From assembly GCA_025936195.1 (NCBI GenBank), contig JAICTW010000058.1:1-8953 (forward strand): DNA of 8,953 bases. Direction: 5' to 3'. Under the pieces are notes generated by a model, which made no database searches, had not been told where the DNA came from, and saw nothing but the letters and a program-made list of their open reading frames with translations. Shown in pieces: positions 1 through 5,780 of this stretch (position 1 is its first letter; every line of letters begins with the position of its first letter). The DNA is from Flavisolibacter sp. (GTDB lineage: Bacteria; Bacteroidota; Bacteroidia; Chitinophagales; Chitinophagaceae). Position numbers and translations under genes: made by a program.

Positions 1-111
1 AAGAGTGCGATGGCGCCTGCTGCGCCACAGGCTGCAACAGCAGATGAAAGCAGCAGTACAGCTAAGTACAAAACCATCAACTTTATTTTAAAGAACTATT
101 CAAACAAATAG
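1..111 (+). CDS. 3' end of an unrecognised protein (partial)
   Basis: Reading from base 1 gives 36 open codons and a TAG stop at 109-111. The visible tail begins KSAMAPAAPQAATADESSS, rich in Ala, Ser and Pro, and ends in a more ordinary segment with ILKNYSNK at the C-terminus. An Ala/Pro/Ser-rich linker of this sort is common near protein ends but does not identify a family, so no function can be given. The frame is open to the window edge and the stop is followed by a non-coding, palindrome-bearing gap, which fits a real gene end. The gene converges on era. The stretch is short enough that a chance open frame cannot be excluded. Confidence 0.5.
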   Translation, partial: KSAMAPAAPQAATADESSSTAKYKTINFILKNYSNK

Positions 112-175
112 TAAACCCACCCAACTAATCTAACTGCTCCAAGAAAAGCAGAAGAAAGAAAAGTTTCTCCGACCT

Positions 176-195
176 ATCCCGATAGCTATCGGGAT
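176..195. repeat. Perfect 20-bp palindrome in the convergent gap
   Basis: The sequence ATCCCGATAGCTATCGGGAT equals its own reverse complement over all 20 bases. As RNA it would fold into an 8-bp stem closed by an AGCT loop on either strand. It lies between two converging genes (unknown gene ending at 111, era ending at 219), a usual place for a shared terminator or a dispersed palindromic repeat. No T-run follows on either strand, so a simple intrinsic terminator is not shown. Confidence 0.7.
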
Positions 196-222
196 CCCCT
201 TTAAGAGGACAGGGGGCTTTAA
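196..222 (+). terminator. Weak candidate terminator for the left-hand gene
   Basis: A CCCCT arm (196-200) pairs with AGGGG (211-215) around a 10-base loop, followed by a short GCTTTAA stretch. The stem is short and the T-tract poor. It competes with the adjacent 20-bp palindrome, with which it is continuous. It may act together with that palindrome at the end of the left-hand transcript. Confidence 0.25.
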
Positions 223-1085
223 TACCCATACTCTTTTAACAACAACTCGTTCTCTCTCCATTTCGGTCTCACCTTTACAAACAATTCAAGAAAAACTTTT
301 TCACTGAGAAATTGTTCTATTTCCTTTCTTGCCTCCGAACCAATTTGCTTGATCATCTTTCCTCCTTCACCAATGATGATGGCCTTTTGCGATTCTCTTT
401 GAACAATAATTTCTGCTCGTATTTTAATCAAAGTTGATTTTTGCTTGAATTCATTTACGATAACAGTTGTTTGATACGGGATCTCTTCTTCAAAAAGGGC
501 GAATATTTTTTCGCGAACGATCTCGGCCACAAAAAATTTTGTGGGCAGATCGGATATTTCATCTTCTGCAAAAAAAGCTTCCCCTTCCGGTAACAGTTCA
601 ACAATTTTGTTTCGTAATTCCTGTACATGCAATCCATTTAAGGCGGAGACCATTATCACTTCCTTAGCATAGCTCTTTTCATTGAAAAAATTAAATGCAT
701 TTTGTTGTGTTTCCTTCGAGGCTCTGTCAACTTTATTAAGAACGAGCAACGAAGGAACCCTGAGTTTCAAAGAAGAAAATATCTCATCAGCTTCCTGCCA
801 GTTTTCATTGATATCAACAAGCAACAAGGCAAGATCGGCATCTTCAAGAGCTCCTTTTACCGCCATCATCATCTTTTCATGAAGCTTGTATTTAGGATCA
901 ATGATACCCGGCGTGTCGGAAAAAATAACCTGGTACTGCTCTGTTGTCAGTATTCCTTTTATGCGATGACGTGTGGTTTGCACTTTCGGCGAAACAATGG
1001 CCAGCTTCTCTCCCATCAAAGCATTCAGCAGAGTGCTTTTGCCTGCATTGGGCCTTCCGAATATGTTGACAAAACCTGATTTCAT
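219..1085 (-). CDS. era: GTPase Era, 30S ribosomal subunit assembly factor
   Basis: Era is an essential GTPase that binds the 3' end of 16S rRNA and helps mature the small ribosomal subunit. The 288-residue product, a normal family length, shows all G motifs: G1 GRPNAGKST (10-18), the TT of switch I near 37-38, G3 DTPG (57-60), G4 NKVD (117-120) and G5 SAL (147-149). A C-terminal KH domain carries the GxxG loop as GEGG (239-242), followed by an IKQIG segment, and the protein ends in a basic stretch. The frame stays open upstream to 1157, but that extension runs through a terminator and into a tRNA gene. The ATG at 1083-1085, giving MKSGFVNIFG, is therefore the start. G1 has Ala where many Era proteins have Val, which keeps the P-loop consensus. 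No Shine-Dalgarno sequence is visible; a TAAATTTG box lies six bases upstream. Confidence 0.96.
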   Translation of the reverse strand: MKSGFVNIFGRPNAGKSTLLNALMGEKLAIVSPKVQTTRHRIKGILTTEQYQVIFSDTPGIIDPKYKLHEKMMMAVKGALEDADLALLLVDINENWQEADEIFSSLKLRVPSLLVLNKVDRASKETQQNAFNFFNEKSYAKEVIMVSALNGLHVQELRNKIVELLPEGEAFFAEDEISDLPTKFFVAEIVREKIFALFEEEIPYQTTVIVNEFKQKSTLIKIRAEIIVQRESQKAIIIGEGGKMIKQIGSEARKEIEQFLSEKVFLELFVKVRPKWRENELLLKEYGY

Positions 1086-1091
1086 CTTACG

Positions 1092-1099
1092 CAAATTTA
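1092..1099 (-). promoter_or_regulatory. Candidate -7 box of the era promoter
   Basis: On the minus strand TAAATTTG matches the Bacteroidota -7 consensus TAnnTTTG and ends six bases before the era ATG. Exactly 19 bases upstream is TTC, a one-mismatch -33 element, which falls in the hairpin of the tRNA terminator. If used, transcription would begin at or next to the start codon. The match is good for the -7 box and poor for the -33. Confidence 0.45.
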
Positions 1100-1104
1100 T
1101 TGCA

Positions 1105-1130
1105 ATAAAAAAAGCCCCGAAGAGGGGCTC
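1105..1130 (-). terminator. Rho-independent terminator of tRNA-fMet
   Basis: Read on the minus strand, AGCCCC pairs with GGGGCT (1124-1129 with 1113-1118) around a five-base loop TCTTC, immediately followed by a run of seven T. It starts about four bases after the tRNA 3' end and finishes 20 bases before the era start codon. It therefore separates the tRNA transcript from era. Confidence 0.9.
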
Positions 1131-1133
1131 CAG

Positions 1134-1205
<72 letters not shown>

Positions 1206-1215
1206 ATTTGGGTTG

Positions 1216-1247
1216 CAAATATAGGAGTGATTTAAAGGCAAGCCAAA
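1216..1247 (-). promoter_or_regulatory. Promoter of tRNA-fMet (TTTG-N20-TATATTTG)
   Basis: On the minus strand a perfect -33 TTTG (1244-1247) is spaced 20 bases from a perfect -7 TATATTTG (1216-1223). This is the Bacteroidota primary sigma factor consensus. The box ends ten bases before the tRNA 5' end, leaving a leader of only a few bases for RNase P to remove. This is the clearest promoter in the window. Confidence 0.8.
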
Positions 1248-1274
1248 CAAATTTTATTTAAAGAACCACTAAAT

Positions 1275-1303
1275 AAAAAACCCGGAAGAATCCGGGCTTT
1301 TTT
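1275..1303 (-). terminator. Terminator of the DUF2807 gene
   Basis: CCCGGA (1281-1286) pairs with TCCGGG (1291-1296) around a four-base loop. On the minus strand the stem is followed by a run of six T and preceded by a run of A, so it could work in either direction. It lies 26 bases past the stop of the secreted head-GIN protein and ahead of the tRNA promoter. Confidence 0.88.
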
Positions 1304-1322
1304 CTTGTGTTGTGTTGGCCGA

Positions 1323-2036
1323 TTATGACTTGTGAGAAACACTTCCTGCTCCACTAGCATTTACTTTCTTTACAGTAGCATTCCCTTTCCAGGAAACATC
1401 ACTGGCGCCGCTTGCTTCAGCGGAAATTTCCTTATTCGCTGTAATATTGATATCGCTGCCTCCACTTGCATTAATGGTACATTTATCGGAAATTAAATCA
1501 TAGCCTCCAAAATCGCTGCCGCCGCTGGCACTAATGCTAATTGTAGCTGCATGTCCGCTCATGTGAACATCAGAACCGCCACTTTGGTCTATAGCTAAAC
1601 TGCCCACAGCTACTTTGCCGTTAAAATCCGAGCCGCCTGAAAAACTTAAGCTTAATTTATCTGAGCTGATCGTTCCATCCACCATTATATCAGAACCGCC
1701 TGAAGCAGAAAGTGCTTCTAAAGACTTGCAGGAAACATAAGCCTTTATTGATCGTCCATGAAGCGAGAACATGAATCCTTTCTTCCAATCGAGATAGATT
1801 TTCAGCACCCCATTTTTTACTTCTGTTACAATATGATCACGAACTTCTTTGTCAGCAGCACTTACAGCAACAGCATCATCCCCACTGCTCAAATAAAGAT
1901 TAATGCCACCGGAAACTTCAACAGCATGAAAGCCGCTGACATTCCTCACTTCTACATTGGGATCGTGAATGGTTTTTTGACCAAAACCTGTAATAAAAAC
2001 AAAAGCCGCAGCAATCAGGAAAACTATTTTCTTCAT
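1323..2036 (-). CDS. Secreted head-GIN domain (DUF2807) protein
   Basis: The 237-residue product starts with a signal peptide (MKK then a hydrophobic core, residues 4-16, with likely cleavage near GFGQ at 17-20). Residues 30-90 carry the head-GIN hallmark, a hydrophobic strand followed by VSGGINLYLSSG (41-52). From residue 112 a short motif recurs about every 18-21 residues: SGGSD at 112, 133, 152, 171 and 191, SGASD at 209, and a final SGAGS at 228. This is the expected repeat of a parallel beta-solenoid with one motif per turn. The family (PF10988, putative auto-transporter adhesin head GIN) is abundant in Bacteroidota and its function is not established; export to the periplasm or cell surface is likely. 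It is a single gene with its own terminator, divergent from the thiamin-controlled receptor. The ATG is the only start that gives an intact signal peptide. Confidence 0.9.
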   Translation of the reverse strand: MKKIVFLIAAAFVFITGFGQKTIHDPNVEVRNVSGFHAVEVSGGINLYLSSGDDAVAVSAADKEVRDHIVTEVKNGVLKIYLDWKKGFMFSLHGRSIKAYVSCKSLEALSASGGSDIMVDGTISSDKLSLSFSGGSDFNGKVAVGSLAIDQSGGSDVHMSGHAATISISASGGSDFGGYDLISDKCTINASGGSDINITANKEISAEASGASDVSWKGNATVKKVNASGAGSVSHKS

Positions 2037-2053
2037 AATAGTTATTTGCAGTA

Positions 2054-2087
2054 AAACGGCTCTGCCGCAAAAAGGTTACAGCCGTTT
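2054..2087. promoter_or_regulatory. Inverted repeat between divergent genes
   Basis: AAACGGCT (2054-2061) is repeated as its exact reverse complement AGCCGTTT (2080-2087) with an 18-base spacer. It lies 18 bases upstream of the DUF2807 start codon and 15 bases upstream of the receptor's -7 box, covering where that promoter's -33 element would be. It could be an operator or a hairpin in the DUF2807 leader. The sequence does not decide which. Confidence 0.4.
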
Positions 2088-2102
2088 CCAAAAATTCCTT
2101 TA

Positions 2103-2110
2103 TAAATTTG
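2103..2110 (+). promoter_or_regulatory. Candidate -7 box ahead of the TPP riboswitch
   Basis: TAAATTTG fits the Bacteroidota TAnnTTTG consensus and ends 13 bases before the first base of the TPP aptamer, the right place to start a transcript containing the whole riboswitch. No TTG is present 19-20 bases upstream, so the promoter may be weak or activator-dependent. Confidence 0.5.
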
Positions 2111-2123
2111 TGCCTCACTTCAG

Positions 2124-2204
2124 TGTTTCCGGGGTGCTTTCTTCACGAAGGCTGAGATTACACCCGCAGAACCTGATCAGGGTAATGCCTGCGCAGGGAG
2201 CTTT
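2124..2204 (+). promoter_or_regulatory. TPP riboswitch (THI element)
   Basis: The region carries the conserved blocks of the thiamin pyrophosphate aptamer in order: GGGGTGC (2131-2137), GGCTGAGATTACACCC (2150-2165) with the pyrimidine-sensing CTGAGA, ACCTGATC (2171-2178), GGGTAATGCC (2180-2189) and the closing GCGCAGGGA (2191-2199). The basal P1 helix pairs 2125-2130 with 2196-2201, including two G-U pairs. The element binds TPP and usually shuts off the downstream gene when thiamin is plentiful. The only gene after it is the TonB-dependent receptor starting at 2297. Confidence 0.96.
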
Positions 2205-2210
2205 ACAAAG

Positions 2211-2245
2211 AATTGGCAGTTGGTCTTCGGCACCAACTGCCAATT
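2211..2245 (+). promoter_or_regulatory. Perfect 14-bp hairpin, probable riboswitch expression platform
   Basis: AATTGGCAGTTGGT (2211-2224) pairs without mismatch with ACCAACTGCCAATT (2232-2245) around the loop CTTCGGC. It begins seven bases after the TPP aptamer and sits 51 bases before the receptor start codon. No T-run follows, so it is not a standard intrinsic terminator. It may act through Rho or pausing, or on translation. Position makes it the likely expression platform. Confidence 0.6.
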
Positions 2246-2259
2246 GCAAACTGAAACTC
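2211..2259 (+). repeat. Heptamer-word array overlapping the riboswitch hairpin
   Basis: The hairpin and its 3' flank split into seven consecutive 7-base units. Units 4-7 run in one orientation (accaact, gccaatt, gcaaact, gaaactc), units 1-2 are the reverse complements of units 5 and 4, and the loop is itself one 7-base unit. The 7-bp phase holds through the turn. The unit gcaaact also occurs twice at 8298-8318. Confidence 0.6.
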
Positions 2260-2296
2260 TCCTCTCCAGCATTCCCTTTCATTTAAAATTTTAAAA

Positions 2297-4510
2297 ATGA
2301 AAAGGATTGTATTTTTTATTGGTCTCATTTCATCGCTAACCGCTTATTCGCAACAAAAAAAGGACACGACTGATCTTCCGCCTGTGGAAGTGAGAGCCGT
2401 AACGGCTTCGCCAACTGCTCCGTTTGCCAAAACCAATTTGGACAAAAAACAAATTGCCAAGCAAAATCTTGGACAGGACCTTCCCTTCTTATTAAATCAA
2501 ACGCCATCGGTGGTCGTCAATTCAGATGCAGGGAATGGAGTGGGTTACACCGGCATTCACATTCGCGGAACCGATGCTTCACGAATTAATGTGACGCTTA
2601 ACGGCATTCCCTACAATGATGCAGAAAGCCAGGGGACTTTTTTTGTTGACCTTCCCGATTTTGCTTCTTCGGTAAACCGTATTCAAATTCAAAGAGGCGT
2701 GGGTACATCAACAAACGGTGCAGGCGCTTTTGGCGCTACCATTAATTTCACAACAAATGAAGTCAACAGAAATGCTTATGGTGAAATCAACAACAGCTAT
2801 GGTTCTTTCAATACGTGGAAGAATACCATTAAAGCCGGAACCGGTTTGCTGGCTAACCACTTTACTGTTGATGCACGAGTTTCCCGCGTTTCCAGTGATG
2901 GATACGTTGACAGGGCAAGCACGAATTTGAAATCAGCTTATCTCTCCGCTGCTTATTTATCGAATAAAAATGATCTGCGCTTCAATATTCTTCTGGGTAA
3001 GGAAAAAACTTATCAGGCATGGAATGGAATTCCGGAAGCAAAGCTGAGAAACGATTTGACGGCATTGGAACAACATTATCAAAACAATCTTGGATCGCTT
3101 TATTTCACTTCCGCAGATTCCGTTAATCTGTTTACTTCGGCTCCGAGAAAATACAACTACTTCACTTACCAAAACCAAACGGATAATTATTGGCAGAACC
3201 ATTATCAGTTGTTTTTCACGCACCGGTTCACTTCCAATTTTAGTTTCAATATTGCAGGTTTCTTAACTCCCGGCAAAGGTTATTATGAAGAATACAAACC
3301 ATCCCAGGATTATGCTGATTACGGAATGAATTATCCTGTTGTAAATGGTGATACTGTTTTTCAAACCGACTTGATTCGGCAATTGTGGTTGAGGAATAAA
3401 TTTTACGGAAGCATATTTTCCTTACAGAATGATTTTGGCAAAACACATTTGACATTGGGCGGCGCTGTTACCAAATACGACGGCAGGCATTTTGGCGATG
3501 TAACCTGGTCGCAGCAACCGTGGAACGGATCCATGCAGTGGTATAATTTGAACGCATTCAAAAAAGATTTCAATGTATATGGCAAATGGCAACAGGACCT
3601 TTCGGATCAATTGCAATTGTTTGCCGATGCACAATACAGAAGAGTGAATTATGACTTGCAGGGATTTGAAGACAATCCCACTCTCTTCATCAACAACACC
3701 TATAATTTTTTCAATCCAAAACTCGGATTGAGCTATCATAAAAATCACTGGCTCGTTTATGGTTCCTACAGTGTTGCTCATAAAGAACCCAACCGTGATG
3801 ATTTTGAAGCAGGCCTGAACCAACAACCCAAGGCTGAAAGCCTTGGCGATTGGGAAGCAGGTATTGAACGAAAGAACAACAAAACCTTTCTTTCTGCCAA
3901 TGTTTATTACATGAAGTACAAAGATCAATTGGTATTGACCGGCAAGATCAATGATGTGGGCGCCTATACAAGAACGAACATTCCAAACAGCTATCGTTTA
4001 GGAATAGAATTGCAGGGTGCAAAGCAGATCAATCAATGGCTGAAAGCTGAAGGCAATCTTACATTCAGCCGCAACAAAATTTTGAACTTCACTGAATACA
4101 TTGATGATTACGATAACGGCGGACAAAAAGCCAATCAATACCACGAGACAGATATTTCGTTTTCGCCCTCAGTAGTTGGCGCGGCAACGATCACCGTAAC
4201 ACCGCTGCAAAAATTAGACATTGATCTGCTTAGCAAATACGTAAGCAAACAATATTTGGATAATACAAGTAATGAATCAAGAAAGTTGGATGCTTATTTT
4301 ACAGAAGATATGAGAGCCGTTTATTCCTTTGGCAAAAAATGGTTGAAGAATGTGGACCTGATCTTTCAGGTAAACAATGTGTTCAATAAAAAATATGAAC
4401 CCAATGGTTATACCTACAGCTATTATTACAACACACAACTGATCACGGAGAATTTTTATTTTCCAATGGCGGGAACCAATTTCTTTGCAGGAGTCAATCT
4501 GAAATTTTGA
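2297..4510 (+). CDS. TonB-dependent outer-membrane receptor, probable thiamin importer
   Basis: The 737-residue product has a signal peptide (residues 1-18, ending near YSQQ), a TonB-box-like stretch PPVEVRAV (28-35), and a plug domain at about 45-155 with IRGTDASRINVTLNGIPYND and the closing RIQIQRGVGTSTNGAGAFGATINF. A long beta-barrel with many aromatic alternating strands follows, ending in a C-terminal Phe (GVNLKF), the outer-membrane assembly signal. No N-terminal carboxypeptidase-like domain of the SusC type is present, and no SusD partner follows. Such receptors import scarce ligands using TonB-ExbBD energy. Ligand assignment comes from the leader: the TPP riboswitch at 2124-2204 controls this gene alone, and thiamin-regulated TonB receptors are known in Bacteroidota. 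Thiamin, its phosphate or a precursor is therefore inferred. The inner-membrane partner is not in the window. The start is the ATG opening the signal peptide. Confidence 0.93.
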   Translation: MKRIVFFIGLISSLTAYSQQKKDTTDLPPVEVRAVTASPTAPFAKTNLDKKQIAKQNLGQDLPFLLNQTPSVVVNSDAGNGVGYTGIHIRGTDASRINVTLNGIPYNDAESQGTFFVDLPDFASSVNRIQIQRGVGTSTNGAGAFGATINFTTNEVNRNAYGEINNSYGSFNTWKNTIKAGTGLLANHFTVDARVSRVSSDGYVDRASTNLKSAYLSAAYLSNKNDLRFNILLGKEKTYQAWNGIPEAKLRNDLTALEQHYQNNLGSLYFTSADSVNLFTSAPRKYNYFTYQNQTDNYWQNHYQLFFTHRFTSNFSFNIAGFLTPGKGYYEEYKPSQDYADYGMNYPVVNGDTVFQTDLIRQLWLRNKFYGSIFSLQNDFGKTHLTLGGAVTKYDGRHFGDVTWSQQPWNGSMQWYNLNAFKKDFNVYGKWQQDLSDQLQLFADAQYRRVNYDLQGFEDNPTLFINNTYNFFNPKLGLSYHKNHWLVYGSYSVAHKEPNRDDFEAGLNQQPKAESLGDWEAGIERKNNKTFLSANVYYMKYKDQLVLTGKINDVGAYTRTNIPNSYRLGIELQGAKQINQWLKAEGNLTFSRNKILNFTEYIDDYDNGGQKANQYHETDISFSPSVVGAATITVTPLQKLDIDLLSKYVSKQYLDNTSNESRKLDAYFTEDMRAVYSFGKKWLKNVDLIFQVNNVFNKKYEPNGYTYSYYYNTQLITENFYFPMAGTNFFAGVNLKF

Positions 4511-4530
4511 AACAAAATAATTTATCTACT

Positions 4531-4557
4531 ATTCGGCATCATTTAGTGGTGCCGAAT
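4531..4557. terminator. Shared convergent terminator hairpin
   Basis: ATTCGGCATCA (4531-4541) pairs with TGGTGCCGAAT (4547-4557) with one T-G wobble, around a five-base loop. It lies 21 bases past the receptor stop and covers the last five codons and the stop of the convergent rhodanese gene. T-runs are short on both sides, so efficiency is uncertain, but the location suits both transcripts. Confidence 0.6.
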
Positions 4558-4853
4558 TTCTCCTGCCATTCTAATATTCCGCCAACCACATTATACGTGT
4601 TGGTAAATCCCATCTGGTCCAGCATCATGCAGGCCATCATGCTGCGTTTACCGCTGCGGCAATGAACGATCACTTCTTCCTCTTTCAGATCTTCTATCTC
4701 CTCGATCTGCATCGTTTGAATTTTACCGAGCGGAACTAATTTTCCTCCAAGATTAGCTTCTTCGTATTCGTGCGGCTCACGGCAGTCAATCAGGTTGATC
4801 TTTTCGCCGCTATCTATTTTCTGTTTTAATTCTTCTACGGAAATATTTTTCAT
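4539..4853 (-). CDS. Single-domain rhodanese-like protein
   Basis: The 104-residue product is one rhodanese fold. It begins with ISVEELKQKID, has the conserved LIDCREPHEYEEANLGG (21-37) in which Asp23 and Arg25 are typical, and the catalytic loop CRSGKRS (65-71) with Cys65 as the sulfur-accepting residue. It ends with the family's GGILEWQ segment. Such proteins carry persulfide sulfur between thiol acceptors; the physiological acceptor here is unknown. A TTG codon at 4857-4859 is in frame two codons upstream, but it overlaps the preceding stop. The ATG at 4851-4853, two bases after the PASTA gene's TGA, is the better start and points to translational coupling. It is the last gene of the ddl-PASTA-rhodanese cluster. 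No signal peptide is seen, so it is cytoplasmic. Confidence 0.92.
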   Translation of the reverse strand: MKNISVEELKQKIDSGEKINLIDCREPHEYEEANLGGKLVPLGKIQTMQIEEIEDLKEEEVIVHCRSGKRSMMACMMLDQMGFTNTYNVVGGILEWQEKFGTTK

Positions 4854-4855
4854 TG

Positions 4856-5683
4856 TCAAGGTAATTGAGGAATGGGCAAATAACCATTATCGTTATTCAT
4901 TTGCGAGGAATCGGCTGGTTCTTCAACTGGTTTGTTCACACCTAACCATACATCAATCAGTTGTCCGGGACGGATCTTTCCTGCTCCAGCCGTGGGCGCC
5001 TGCTTATAGATGTAGGCATTCTCTATGTCCCTTACATCGGGATCCTGAGTAATGGCTCCAAGATTTACACCCAATTGCTCTAATAAAACTCTTGCATCAG
5101 CCAGTTGTAATCCTACCAGTTTGGGAACGGTAATTTGTTCTTCGCCGGGACCACTGGCAATAACCAAATCGATACTGCTTCCCACTTTTATTTTATCTCC
5201 GGGTTTTATTGGTTTCCCATCTAATGACATTTCCAATACTGTGTTTTTGGCAAAGTCCACTCTTGAAGTAGTGTCTCCCAATTTCAAACCCATACTTTCC
5301 AATGTGTATTGTGCGTTGCGCAAACTGTAGCCGATAATATTGGGCATGGAAATATCCGGTGGAACAAAACGATTGATGATAACATAAACCGTGCGATTTA
5401 CTTTCACCACGGCATCGGCATCCGGAACCTGTTTGATCACAATGCCCGGAGGCAAAGAATCGTAATAAACCGAATCCTGTACCACGGTTTCAAAACCAGC
5501 ATCGCTTAATTGGCTTTCTACTGTATTGATATTTTTTCCAACAACATAAGGAACCGTTTTGGATTTACCGTGACGGGTAATCACTCCCAAAAGCAAGATA
5601 AAAATCAGTACGGCAAAAAAAACAAGTCCAATAGCAACAAGGATATTAAACCATAATGGACGACTTGTAATGTATTTGATCAT
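4856..5683 (-). CDS. Membrane-anchored protein with three PASTA domains
   Basis: The 275-residue product has a short basic N-terminus, one transmembrane helix (about 12-35), then three PASTA domains outside the cytoplasm at about 43-105, 112-177 and 184-249. Each opens with a VP- or MP-type turn (TVPYVVG, SMPNIIG, TVPKLVG) and contains the conserved A/V..L...G motif. The tail (252-275) is polar and low in complexity. PASTA domains bind peptidoglycan stem peptides in Ser/Thr kinases and penicillin-binding proteins of Gram-positives. Here there is no kinase or transpeptidase domain, so a structural or sensing role at the cell wall is inferred. Its place directly after ddl supports a wall connection. 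A PASTA gene next to ddl is, as I recall, a common Bacteroidota arrangement. The start ATG opens the only sensible N-terminal anchor; no Shine-Dalgarno is visible. Confidence 0.9.
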   Translation of the reverse strand: MIKYITSRPLWFNILVAIGLVFFAVLIFILLLGVITRHGKSKTVPYVVGKNINTVESQLSDAGFETVVQDSVYYDSLPPGIVIKQVPDADAVVKVNRTVYVIINRFVPPDISMPNIIGYSLRNAQYTLESMGLKLGDTTSRVDFAKNTVLEMSLDGKPIKPGDKIKVGSSIDLVIASGPGEEQITVPKLVGLQLADARVLLEQLGVNLGAITQDPDVRDIENAYIYKQAPTAGAGKIRPGQLIDVWLGVNKPVEEPADSSQMNNDNGYLPIPQLP

Positions 5684-5715
5684 GCAGGCTTTTCGTTTGG
5701 GTGTGCAAGATAAGC

Positions 5716-5778
5716 AGGTTACGAGTTACATGTTACAGGTCGCAGGTTAAAGTTGCCAAACCCGTAACTTGAACCGGC
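5716..5778. repeat. Heptamer-word array between ddl and the PASTA gene
   Basis: Nine consecutive 7-base units fill most of the 97-bp gap. Units one to six are variants of aggttac (for example gagttac and atgttac). The last three (aaacccg, taacttg, aaccggc) have the gtta-type core in the opposite orientation while keeping the 7-bp phase. The array ends two bases before the stop codon of ddl. Units are degenerate rather than identical. Confidence 0.6.
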
Positions 5779-5780
5779 CA

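Noticed and set aside
2211..2245. Standard intrinsic terminator after the TPP aptamer
   Set aside because: The stem is strong, but no T-run follows, so it is listed as an expression platform of unknown mechanism.
3422..3928. 168-codon minus-strand open frame inside the receptor
   Set aside because: It is a shadow of the receptor gene, whose frame has clear domains throughout.
4854..4859. TTG start for the rhodanese two codons upstream
   Set aside because: It overlaps the PASTA stop codon, and an ATG follows at once with better spacing.
5716..5778. Possible CRISPR-like array
   Set aside because: The 7-base units are contiguous and degenerate, with no spacers and no cas gene nearby.
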